A stretch of 64,000 nt of DNA, taken from positions 496,001 through 560,000 of the forward strand of contig NZ_CP162010.1 of NCBI RefSeq assembly GCF_041734645.1. Reading direction: 5' to 3'. Position 1 is the stretch's first letter. Each line of letters opens with the position of its first letter. A model generated the notes under the pieces. It was not told the DNA's origin. It made no database searches and saw nothing but the letters and a program-made list of their open reading frames with translations. The stretch is from Rodentibacter sp901420285 (GTDB taxonomy: Bacteria; Pseudomonadota; Gammaproteobacteria; Enterobacterales; Pasteurellaceae). Positions 1 through 7,730 of the stretch are shown here, piece by piece. Made by a program: the position numbers and the translations under genes.

Positions 1-208
1 CCGGGATATCAGTCTCTAATACTGCTTCACTTGCAATCGCAAAATCATAGTCTGCTTGGTAATTCGCAGCATAATTAAAATAAATGCCATAACAATAGTG
101 ACCTTGTGGCAGTTTATCGAAATTGTTTTGCCAAAGGGTTGGGATGATCTTATTTGCTATGTTGTTATTTAAGCGTTGTTGTACGATTGGGTAGAGTTTT
201 AGCGCCAT
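1..208 (-). CDS. GyrI/AraC-type effector-binding domain protein, 5' part only
   Basis: Reading leftward from an ATG at 208, preceded by a good AGGAGA ribosome site, an open frame runs off the window edge after 69 codons. The visible protein (MALKLYPIVQQ..., then ...IIPTLWQNNF... and ...YGIYFNYAANYQADYDFAIAS...) resembles the small-molecule-binding GyrI-like domain found free-standing or fused to AraC regulators, in which 'IPxLW' and 'YGxYxxYxxDY' stretches are typical. That assignment is by recollection of the family pattern. No DNA-binding part is visible. It sits where dnaJ often follows dnaK in gammaproteobacteria, but it is not dnaJ. Confidence 0.55.
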   Translation of the reverse strand, partial: MALKLYPIVQQRLNNNIANKIIPTLWQNNFDKLPQGHYCYGIYFNYAANYQADYDFAIASEAVLETDIP

Positions 209-224
209 TTGTTCTCCTAGTTTA

Positions 225-264
225 TTTTTTCTGACTTCACTTTTTTAAATAAAGTCAGAAAAAA
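225..264. terminator. Inverted repeat, probable terminator
   Basis: TTTTTTCTGACTT (225-237) and AAGTCAGAAAAAA (252-264) form a 13-bp stem with A/T tails on both sides. It lies between the end of dnaK and the start of the next leftward gene, so it probably acts as a second stop for dnaK transcripts. Confidence 0.6.
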
Positions 265-284
265 TTGTGGTTGATGAATACACC

Positions 285-315
285 AAAAGGGCGTATTGCT
301 ACGCCCTTTTATTTT
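285..315. terminator. dnaK terminator
   Basis: AAAAGGGCGTA (285-295), a TTGC loop and TACGCCCTTTT (300-310) form a strong stem with runs of A and T on either side. It lies 14 bp beyond the dnaK stop codon in the leftward direction. Confidence 0.8.
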
Positions 316-328
316 AGTGAGAGTGAAA

Positions 329-2230
329 CTACTTATTATCTTTCACTTCTTCAAACTCAGCATCCACAACATCATCATTTGGTTTGCCGTTGCTTTGCGC
401 TTGTTGTGGCTCACCTTGCGGTTGTGCTGTTTGTGCAAGTTTTTGAGCAACTTCGGCAAGCGCTTTAATTTTTGCTTCAATAACAGCTTTGTCTTCGCCT
501 TTCGCCGCTTTTTCCAAGTCGCTTAATGCGTTTTCGATAGTACCGCGATCTGCCGCAGGCACTTTATCACCCGCTTCGTCTAATTGTTTACGCGTACTGT
601 GAACTAAGTGATCCGCTTGATTGCGGGCTTGTACCAATTCTTCAAATTTACGGTCGGATTCAGCGTTCGCTTCGGCATCGCGCACCATTTGTTGAATTTC
701 TTCATCGCTTAAACCGGAAGAGGCTTTGATGGTAATTTGTTGCTCTTTACCTGTGCCTTTATCTTTTGCGGAAACGTGAATAATACCGTCCGCATCAATG
801 TCGAAGGTTACTTCAATTTGCGGCATACCGCGTGGAGCCGGGTTGATGCCTTCAAGGTTGAATTGACCTAAAGATTTATTGGCTGACGCTTGTTTACGTT
901 CACCTTGTAACACGTGAATAGTTACCGCACTTTGGTTATCTTCCGCAGTAGAGAACACTTGTGATTTTTTAGTCGGAATCGTCGTGTTTTTCTCAATTAA
1001 AGTGGTCATCACACCGCCCATGGTTTCGATACCAAGAGAGAGCGGAGTAACGTCTAACAATAATACGTCTTTCACGTCGCCGGCTAACACACCACCTTGT
1101 ACCGCCGCACCGATTGCAACGGCTTCATCCGGATTCACGTCTTTACGCGGTGCTTTGCCAAAGAATTTTTCCACTTCCTGTTGAACCAACGGCATACGAG
1201 TTTGACCGCCCACTAAAATCACATCGTCGATTTCAGATGGAGATTTGCCGGCATCTTTTAACGCAATACGTACAGGTTCAAGAGATTTCGCCACGAGATC
1301 TTCAACCAAAGACTCTAATTTCGCGCGAGTCAATTTGATATTCAAGTGTTTAGGACCGGTTGCGTCCGCTGTGATATAAGGAAGATTCACATCGGTTTGT
1401 TGTGCGGAAGAAAGCTCAATTTTGGCTTTTTCTGCAGCTTCTTTCAAACGTTGCATAGCAAGCGGATCATTGCGTAAATCGATACCTTGTTCTTTTTTGA
1501 ATTCATCGACTAAATAGTTGATGATGCGGTTATCGAAGTCTTCACCACCTAAGTGTGTGTCACCGTTGGTTGCTAATACTTCAAAAGTTTTTTCGCCACC
1601 TACTTCATCGATTTCGATGATAGATAGGTCGAATGTACCACCACCTAGGTCGTAAACCGCAATTGTGTGGTTACCTGTACCTTTATCTAAACCATAAGCC
1701 AATGCGGCGGCTGTCGGTTCGTTGATGATACGTTTAACGTCTAACCCTGCGATACGACCGGCGTCTTTGGTTGCCTGGCGTTGTGCATCGTTAAAGTATG
1801 CCGGCACAGTAATCACCGCTTCGGTAACCGGTTCGCCCAAGTAATCTTCGGCCGCTTTTTTCATTTTTTTCAACACTTCAGCAGAAATTTGCGGAGGGGC
1901 TAATTTCTCACCTTTCACTTCGACCCATGCATCGCCATTGTCCGCTTTGGTAATTGCAAACGGCATAATGTCGATGTCGCGTTTTACTTCTTCGTCTTCA
2001 AAACGACGACCGATTAAACGTTTAATTGCAAATAAGGTGTTTTTCGGATTAGTCACCGCTTGGCGTTTTGCCGGTTGACCCACTAACGTTTCGTTATCAT
2101 TTGTATAAGCGATGATTGACGGAGTGGTGCGATCGCCTTCGGCATTTTCGATTACGCGAGGTTTGTCACCATCCATTACAGCCACACAAGAGTTGGTTGT
2201 ACCTAAGTCAATACCAATAATTTTTCCCAT
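329..2230 (-). CDS. dnaK: Chaperone DnaK (Hsp70)
   Basis: ATP-dependent chaperone that works with DnaJ and GrpE in protein folding and in the heat-shock response. The 633-residue length is normal for the family (E. coli 638). The start MGKIIGIDLGTTNSCVAVMDG is the Hsp70 phosphate-1 motif. The second phosphate loop (VYDLGGGTFDLS) lies near residue 200 and the adenosine motif (VILVGGQTRMPLVQ) near 340. The C-terminus ends in the acidic tail DDVVDAEFEEVKDNK. ATG at 2230 is preceded by TAGGAG. A sigma-32-type promoter lies upstream, and two hairpin terminators follow. The neighbouring downstream gene is not dnaJ. Confidence 0.98.
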   Translation of the reverse strand: MGKIIGIDLGTTNSCVAVMDGDKPRVIENAEGDRTTPSIIAYTNDNETLVGQPAKRQAVTNPKNTLFAIKRLIGRRFEDEEVKRDIDIMPFAITKADNGDAWVEVKGEKLAPPQISAEVLKKMKKAAEDYLGEPVTEAVITVPAYFNDAQRQATKDAGRIAGLDVKRIINEPTAAALAYGLDKGTGNHTIAVYDLGGGTFDLSIIEIDEVGGEKTFEVLATNGDTHLGGEDFDNRIINYLVDEFKKEQGIDLRNDPLAMQRLKEAAEKAKIELSSAQQTDVNLPYITADATGPKHLNIKLTRAKLESLVEDLVAKSLEPVRIALKDAGKSPSEIDDVILVGGQTRMPLVQQEVEKFFGKAPRKDVNPDEAVAIGAAVQGGVLAGDVKDVLLLDVTPLSLGIETMGGVMTTLIEKNTTIPTKKSQVFSTAEDNQSAVTIHVLQGERKQASANKSLGQFNLEGINPAPRGMPQIEVTFDIDADGIIHVSAKDKGTGKEQQITIKASSGLSDEEIQQMVRDAEANAESDRKFEELVQARNQADHLVHSTRKQLDEAGDKVPAADRGTIENALSDLEKAAKGEDKAVIEAKIKALAEVAQKLAQTAQPQGEPQQAQSNGKPNDDVVDAEFEEVKDNK

Positions 2231-2282
2231 TTTGTACTCCTAAGTAAAAATTTAAATTTAGTGTAATTTGTTACGAACTGTA

Positions 2283-2310
2283 AGATGTGGATGTTCTTTC
2301 GCATTTCAAG
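2283..2310 (-). promoter_or_regulatory. Heat-shock (sigma-32) promoter of dnaK
   Basis: On the minus strand CTTGAAA (complement of 2304-2310) is followed after 13 bases by CCACATCT (complement of 2283-2290). The known sigma-32 consensus is CTTGAAA, 13-15 bases, then CCCCATnT, so the fit is close. It lies about 55-80 bp upstream of the dnaK start codon. Confidence 0.75.
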
Positions 2311-2480
2311 AGAAAATTTTAAAAAATTTCATTTTGTTAAAAATGCGCACATTCCGGTTTGTGTTCCGCAACATAAGAACATATGGAAAATCTTCAAGGG
2401 GGAAGCTGGAAAAATATGAAATTAGCCTTGTATGAAATTGAAATTACACCTATTCAGTTGCCTTTGAGACAGTGGAAGGT

Positions 2481-2526
2481 TGTAATAGCACCGCATTGGA
2501 AGCGTCTCCAATGCGGTGCTATTACA
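2481..2526. repeat. Perfect inverted pair of the dispersed word (20-bp stem)
   Basis: TGTAATAGCACCGCATTGGA (2481-2500) and its exact complement (2507-2526) surround a 6-base loop. Each arm carries one copy of AGCACCGCATT. It lies in the 455-bp divergent gap between dnaK and the next gene. That gap otherwise holds only promoters; a short open frame across the hairpin (2383-2583) has no support as a gene. Confidence 0.85.
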
Positions 2527-2685
2527 GAAGGTGAAATTCCCGTTCGGTTCGTTTTGCTAAAGACTTCTCAAGTATTTGCGTGAGCATTACATTGGAACAA
2601 AATAGACAAAAAGTGAAATACTAGGAAAAATACGGTAGAATCCCGAGCGATTTTCACATCTCATGACTCATTAAAAGGATAATTT

Positions 2686-4173
2686 ATGAAAAAATCAAAA
2701 GTTGCTATTGGCGTAATTGCGGTACTCGGCGCGGCTTGGATTGGTGGTGCGTGGTTCACCGGTCAAACGGCGGAAACCGAATATAAACGCCAAATTGAGC
2801 AAGCGAATCAAAAATTCAAAGCTCTTGGCGTATCGGATTCCTTGAATGTGGAATTCAAAAATAAGTCTTTTGAACGCGGCTTATTCAGTTCTCAAGTGGA
2901 AGATGAAGTGGTGATTTCCCTTCCGCAAGCGCAAAAACAATTGACGATTCCGTTTTCTACCAAACTTTATCACGGTCCGTTACCGTTGAATCGTTTAGCG
3001 CAGCTAAATTTCTTACCGGTAATGTATGCGGCGGAAGGTTTTATTACTAAAAATGAAAGTACGCAAGCCTTATTCGAAACCATAAAATCGGACAAACCCA
3101 TTCAATATTATGCTTCGACCGGTTATGGTTTAAACACCAAAGGCGGATTTGAATTGGCAGGCGGTGAATTTGTTGATCCCCAATCGGCAAACAATAAGAT
3201 TTCTTGGTCGAATATCGTTACGGATTTTGACGTCAATAAAGATTTGGCGGGAACATATAATGTACGAATTGATGCGCTCGGTATGGATTTTGCCAATTTA
3301 GACGGTAATGAGCTTGAATCCGTGAAATTGAAATGGCAAGGCATTCGATTTGATACTGCCTTTGCGCCGACAAAATGGGCTTATCTTTATACCGGAAAAG
3401 GCTCTTCTTCCGTAGAAAGTTTGGAAATGACCGGTTTGGATGAAAACGGTAAAGCGATATCGTTCGTTGAAAAAGGTGTGAAGGGAGCGTCCGAAATCAG
3501 TCTTGACGGAGATTTTGTTAGCTTAAAAGGAACCAATTCGGTCGATTCAATTAAAATTGATAACACAGACTTGGGAAAAGTGGTTTACAACTTGGAATTC
3601 AATCATTTAGAGGCTAATGCGATAAATGCGTTATTGGAATCTTTCGTTGCGACCTTTAACGCGGCAAAAGAACAGGGCGCGAATACGGATGCGTTAGTTG
3701 GTCAGTTGCAGGATACTTGGGTAAACCAACACGGTATGGCGATTTTTAATAATCAGCCACAAATCAAACTTAATCCGCTCTCAATTTCTGATGAACAAGG
3801 CAAACTCTCGTTGGATTTAAATATCGCGTTAGCGAAAAATCCGAAATTCGATTTAATGCGCGGCAATCTGTATAAACAATTTACCGATTTCGCGGTGGAT
3901 ATTCAGTTAGATAAAGCCACTGCGGAGAACCTCATGGTTAAACTCGCAGCGAAAGAAGAGCAAAACGAGGTAAAAGCAATGGTTAAAGCCAAAATTGAAG
4001 AATTGGCGGCAGAAGGGGCGAAAAACGGTTTTGCGGTAAATAATGAAAAATCTGTGACCATGAAATTGGTACTTGAAAACGGTGAATTGAAGTTAAATGG
4101 CCGGCCGGTACCGGAAGAACAAGTTCAAGGCATTCTTCTTATGTTGATAATGGGTGCAGCGATGCAACACTAG
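2686..4173 (+). CDS. DUF945 / YdgA-family protein
   Basis: A 495-residue protein starting MKKSKVAIGVIAVLGAAWIGGAW, a single N-terminal membrane segment or uncleaved signal (residues about 5-22), followed by a long soluble, presumably periplasmic, region. The 'FTGQTAETEYKRQIEQANQ' stretch after the membrane segment and the overall length are typical of the YdgA/DUF945 family, whose molecular function is not established. Ribosome site AAAGGATA lies 8 bp before the ATG. A candidate -10 (TAGAAT) lies near 2635. A strong bidirectional hairpin follows the stop codon. Confidence 0.8.
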   Translation: MKKSKVAIGVIAVLGAAWIGGAWFTGQTAETEYKRQIEQANQKFKALGVSDSLNVEFKNKSFERGLFSSQVEDEVVISLPQAQKQLTIPFSTKLYHGPLPLNRLAQLNFLPVMYAAEGFITKNESTQALFETIKSDKPIQYYASTGYGLNTKGGFELAGGEFVDPQSANNKISWSNIVTDFDVNKDLAGTYNVRIDALGMDFANLDGNELESVKLKWQGIRFDTAFAPTKWAYLYTGKGSSSVESLEMTGLDENGKAISFVEKGVKGASEISLDGDFVSLKGTNSVDSIKIDNTDLGKVVYNLEFNHLEANAINALLESFVATFNAAKEQGANTDALVGQLQDTWVNQHGMAIFNNQPQIKLNPLSISDEQGKLSLDLNIALAKNPKFDLMRGNLYKQFTDFAVDIQLDKATAENLMVKLAAKEEQNEVKAMVKAKIEELAAEGAKNGFAVNNEKSVTMKLVLENGELKLNGRPVPEEQVQGILLMLIMGAAMQH

Positions 4174-4192
4174 TTAACGGCAAGAACCAAAC

Positions 4193-4224
4193 AAAAAGGC
4201 GATAAATGATTTATCGCCTTTTTT
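4193..4224. terminator. Bidirectional terminator
   Basis: AAAAAGGCGATAAAT (4193-4207) pairs with ATTTATCGCCTTTTT (4209-4223). It separates the convergent DUF945 gene and mgsA and can serve both. Confidence 0.85.
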
Positions 4225-4252
4225 GTTTTTTAACTGCGGTTTTTTGAAAGTT

Positions 4253-4711
4253 TTAGTTTAAGCGTTCTTGTAAATAACCTTCATAATCGGGAATTTCAAT
4301 TTCGACGTCTTGTTTGAATAACGGCGAAGTCAATAAAAAATCCGCTGATGCTTGGTTGATGGCGACCGGAATGTTCCACACGGTAGCAATCCGCATAAGC
4401 GCTTTTACATCGGGATCATGCGGCGCGGCGTTCATCGGATCCCAAAAGAAAATCATTAAGTCGATTTTTTTCTCGGCAATCAGCCCGCCTAGCTGTTGGT
4501 CGCCACCCATCGGACCGCTTAATAACGAATGAATGTGTAAGCCGGTTGCACGCGCCAGCAAATGGCCGGTGGTACCGGTCGCGTAGAGCTGATGCGGTTT
4601 CAATGCGGTGCTGTGAGCGAGGGTCCATTGGAGCAGACTTTGCTTGCAGCTATCGTGAGCCACAAGAGCGATACGTTTATGATTGGAAATGGTGCGGGAT
4701 GTGGTGTTCAT
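4253..4711 (-). CDS. mgsA: Methylglyoxal synthase
   Basis: Converts dihydroxyacetone phosphate to methylglyoxal and phosphate in the cytosol, a bypass of lower glycolysis. The ATG at 4711 is preferred to one 60 bp upstream: it has a GAGGAA ribosome site and gives 152 residues, the E. coli length. Catalytic residues align exactly by number: Asp71 (GPMGGDQQ), Asp91 and His98 (FFWDPMNAAPHDPD), Asp101. Residues 34-38 (STALK) are encoded by one copy of the dispersed word (4601-4612) in a variable stretch before the conserved HQLYATGTTG. It is convergent with the DUF945 gene. Confidence 0.97.
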   Translation of the reverse strand: MNTTSRTISNHKRIALVAHDSCKQSLLQWTLAHSTALKPHQLYATGTTGHLLARATGLHIHSLLSGPMGGDQQLGGLIAEKKIDLMIFFWDPMNAAPHDPDVKALMRIATVWNIPVAINQASADFLLTSPLFKQDVEIEIPDYEGYLQERLN

Positions 4712-4923
4712 ATAAGTTCCTCGAAGAATGAAAGGCGCTGAAACTTTAGAAGAATTATGCTGTCGGTGCAATATTTTCTGCGCAAATTTTAGCGGATTTA
4801 CTTAAAAATTAATGAAAAATCATCGCGCTTTTACGGGTGAAAACATTGCCGGTAGAGCCGGTACATCGGTGAAAATTTACTATCTTTATTGCAAAAAATC
4901 TTCTAAAATTTGTACGATTTGTT

Positions 4924-4978
4924 AAATGTTTGTAAAAGACAAACATTTTCTGACATCCGTGTTTGGCGCTAGCCAAAC
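4924..4978. promoter_or_regulatory. Two palindromes in the aceE leader
   Basis: AAATGTTTGT (4924-4933) and ACAAACATTT (4939-4948) form a perfect 10-bp inverted repeat with a 5-base spacer. GTTTGGC-GCTA-GCCAAAC (4961-4978) is a second perfect palindrome, ending 34 bp before the aceE start. They could be operator sites or mRNA hairpins. Neither matches the PdhR site I know from E. coli (ATTGGT-N-ACCAAT type). Confidence 0.5.
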
Positions 4979-5012
4979 TAACTTTTATTTAATTAACAGA
5001 TAAGGAAAACCT

Positions 5013-7670
5013 ATGTCTGAGATTTTAAAAAATGACGTGGATCCAATCGAAACCCAAGATTGGCTAAAATCATTAGATTCCTTGATTCGTGAGGAAGGCG
5101 TCGAGCGCGCGCAATACATCGTTGAACAAGTTATCGGTCAAGCACGTACTAGCGGCGTTTCACTGCCGACGGGTGTAACCACAGAATATGTGAATACGAT
5201 TCCGGTTTCCGAGCAACCGGCGTATCCGGGCGATCAGGCTATCGAGCGCCGCATTCGTTCTGCCGTGCGTTGGAATGCGATTGCGATGGTTTTACGCAGT
5301 CAGAAAAAAGATCTCGACTTAGGCGGTCATATTTCCACTTTTCAATCGGCAGCAACCATGTATGAAGTGTGCTATAACCACTTCTTTAAAGCGGCGACCG
5401 AGAAAAACGGCGGTGACTTAATTTTCTTCCAAGGTCACGCCGCACCGGGCATGTACGCACGTGCCTTCTTAGAAGGTCGTTTAACCGAAGAACAAATGGA
5501 TAATTTCCGTCAAGAAGCATTCACCGACGGTTTATCTTCTTATCCGCACCCGAAATTAATGCCTGAATTCTGGCAATTCTCCACCGTTTCAATGGGGCTA
5601 GGCCCGGTGAACGCCATTTATCAAGCGCGTTTCTTAAAATACTTAGATAATCGTGGTTTGAAAGATACTAAAGATCAAAAAGTTTACGCATTCTTAGGTG
5701 ATGGCGAAATGGACGAAATTGAGTCTAAAGGCGCCTTAACATTTGCTGCGCGCGAAGGCTTGGATAACTTAATTTTTACCATAAGCTGTAACCTTCAACG
5801 TTTAGACGGCCCGGTTAACGGTAACGGTAAAATTGTGCAAGAATTAGAAGGTTTATTCACCGGTGCGGGTTGGGAAGTGATCAAAGTATTATGGGGCAGC
5901 AACTGGGATAAATTATTCGCGAAAGATACTTCCGGTAAATTGACCCAGTTAATGATGGAAGTGGTGGATGGTGACTACCTGACCTTCAAGTCGAAAGATG
6001 GCGCTTATGTACGCGAACATTTTTTCGGTCGTTATCCGGAAACGGCCGCATTGGTAGCGGATATGACGGATGATGAAATCTGGGCGTTACGCCGCGGTGC
6101 GCACGACAGCGAAAAACTTTACGCGGCTTATGTAAAAGCGCAAAAAGCGACTAAACCTGTCGTAATTTTAGCGCAACAAGTGAAAGGCTATAAAATCCCT
6201 GAAGCGGAAAGTAAAAATACCGCACACCAATCGAAAAAAATGTCTTACGACAGTCTTAAAGGCTTCCGTGACTATTTCCAACTCCCATTAACTGACGAAC
6301 AAGTGGAAAATCTTGAATACATCAAGTTCGCCGAAGGTTCCGAAGAATACAACTACTTACACGGCCATCGTAAAGCATTAGGCGGTTATGTGCCGGCGCG
6401 TAGAGCAAAATTTGATGTGGAATATAAAGTTCCTGCATTAGATGAATTTAAAGCGTTATTGGATGCGCAACCACGTGGTATTTCAACCACCATGGCGTTT
6501 ACTCGTGTATTAAATACCTTATTAAAAGATAAAAATATCGGTAAAACTATTGTGCCAATCGTCGCGGACGAAGCGCGTACGTTCGGTATGGAAGGATTAT
6601 TCCGTCAAATCGGTATTTATAACCCGCACGGTCAAAACTATGTGCCGTCAGACCGCGATTTAGTTGCTTATTACCGTGAAGCAAAAGATGGGCAGGTCTT
6701 ACAAGAAGGTATCAACGAATTAGGTGCAACGGCATCTTGGCTAGCGGTAGCGAACTCATACTCTGTAAATAACCAACCGATGATTCCTTTCTTTATTTAT
6801 TACTCCATGTTTGGTTTCCAACGTGTGGGCGATATGATGTGGGCCGCAGGTGACCAACTTGCGCGCGGCTTTATGATCGGTGGTACTTCAGGTCGTACAA
6901 CTTTAAATGGTGAAGGCTTACAACACGAAGACGGTCACAGCCATATTCAAGCGAGCGTAATTCCTAATTGTGTCACTTACGATCCGTCATTTGCCTTTGA
7001 AGTTGCGGTGATCGTTCAAGACGGTATTCAACGTATGTACGGCGAAAAACAAGAAGACGTGTTCTATTACATCACCACTTTAAACGAAGTAACCGAACAA
7101 CCGGCCATGCCGGAAGGTGCAGAAGACGGTATCCGCAAAGGTTTATATAAATTTGAAACCGTTGAAGGTAAAGGCAAAGGTCATGTTCAATTATTAGGTT
7201 CCGGTGCGATTATGCGTCACGTGCGTGAAGCGGCACAGATCCTTGCTAATGATTATGGCGTGACTTCCGATGTCTTCTCTGCGCCTTCGTTTAACGAATT
7301 GGCACGTGAAGGTCATGATGCGGCACGTTGGAATTTATTGCACCCGACAGCAGAACAGCGTGTACCTTATGTATCGCAAGTATTGGCAGATTTACCGACT
7401 GTGGCATCAACCGATTATATTAAATCTTACGCCGAGCAAATCCGTGCATTCGTACCAACCAAATATTATCACGTGTTAGGTACCGACGGTTTCGGTCGTT
7501 CGGACAGCCGTGCAAATTTACGCGAACACTTTGAAGTGGATGCGCGTTATGTTGTAGTGGCGGCACTTTCTCAATTAGCGAAAGAAGGTACGGTAACGAA
7601 CCAAGTGGTTGCGGACGCCATTGCGAAATTCGGCTTAAATGTGGATCGCATCAATCCGCTCTATGCATAA
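5013..7670 (+). CDS. aceE: Pyruvate dehydrogenase E1 component (homodimeric type)
   Basis: Thiamine-diphosphate enzyme that decarboxylates pyruvate and acetylates the lipoyl groups of AceF. It is 885 residues long (E. coli 887). The thiamine-binding GDGEMDE motif begins at residue 229, with the matching asparagine in 'SCNLQRLDGPVNGNGK'. ATG at 5013 follows ATAAGGAAAACCT. It is first in the aceE-aceF-lpdA operon. The 60-bp aceE-aceF gap contains an imperfect inverted repeat (TGCaGTCAAAA ... TTTTGACcGCA), possibly an attenuating hairpin. The 240-bp leader carries two palindromes. Confidence 0.98.
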   Translation: MSEILKNDVDPIETQDWLKSLDSLIREEGVERAQYIVEQVIGQARTSGVSLPTGVTTEYVNTIPVSEQPAYPGDQAIERRIRSAVRWNAIAMVLRSQKKDLDLGGHISTFQSAATMYEVCYNHFFKAATEKNGGDLIFFQGHAAPGMYARAFLEGRLTEEQMDNFRQEAFTDGLSSYPHPKLMPEFWQFSTVSMGLGPVNAIYQARFLKYLDNRGLKDTKDQKVYAFLGDGEMDEIESKGALTFAAREGLDNLIFTISCNLQRLDGPVNGNGKIVQELEGLFTGAGWEVIKVLWGSNWDKLFAKDTSGKLTQLMMEVVDGDYLTFKSKDGAYVREHFFGRYPETAALVADMTDDEIWALRRGAHDSEKLYAAYVKAQKATKPVVILAQQVKGYKIPEAESKNTAHQSKKMSYDSLKGFRDYFQLPLTDEQVENLEYIKFAEGSEEYNYLHGHRKALGGYVPARRAKFDVEYKVPALDEFKALLDAQPRGISTTMAFTRVLNTLLKDKNIGKTIVPIVADEARTFGMEGLFRQIGIYNPHGQNYVPSDRDLVAYYREAKDGQVLQEGINELGATASWLAVANSYSVNNQPMIPFFIYYSMFGFQRVGDMMWAAGDQLARGFMIGGTSGRTTLNGEGLQHEDGHSHIQASVIPNCVTYDPSFAFEVAVIVQDGIQRMYGEKQEDVFYYITTLNEVTEQPAMPEGAEDGIRKGLYKFETVEGKGKGHVQLLGSGAIMRHVREAAQILANDYGVTSDVFSAPSFNELAREGHDAARWNLLHPTAEQRVPYVSQVLADLPTVASTDYIKSYAEQIRAFVPTKYYHVLGTDGFGRSDSRANLREHFEVDARYVVVAALSQLAKEGTVTNQVVADAIAKFGLNVDRINPLYA

Positions 7671-7730
7671 TTGATGAAAACTGCAGTCAAAAAATAAAAA
7701 TTTTGACCGCATTTATTAAAGGAACAAACA

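Noticed and set aside
2383..2583. 66-codon frame upstream of the DUF945 gene
   Set aside because: It runs through the 20-bp inverted repeat, has no ribosome site and no recognisable protein features.
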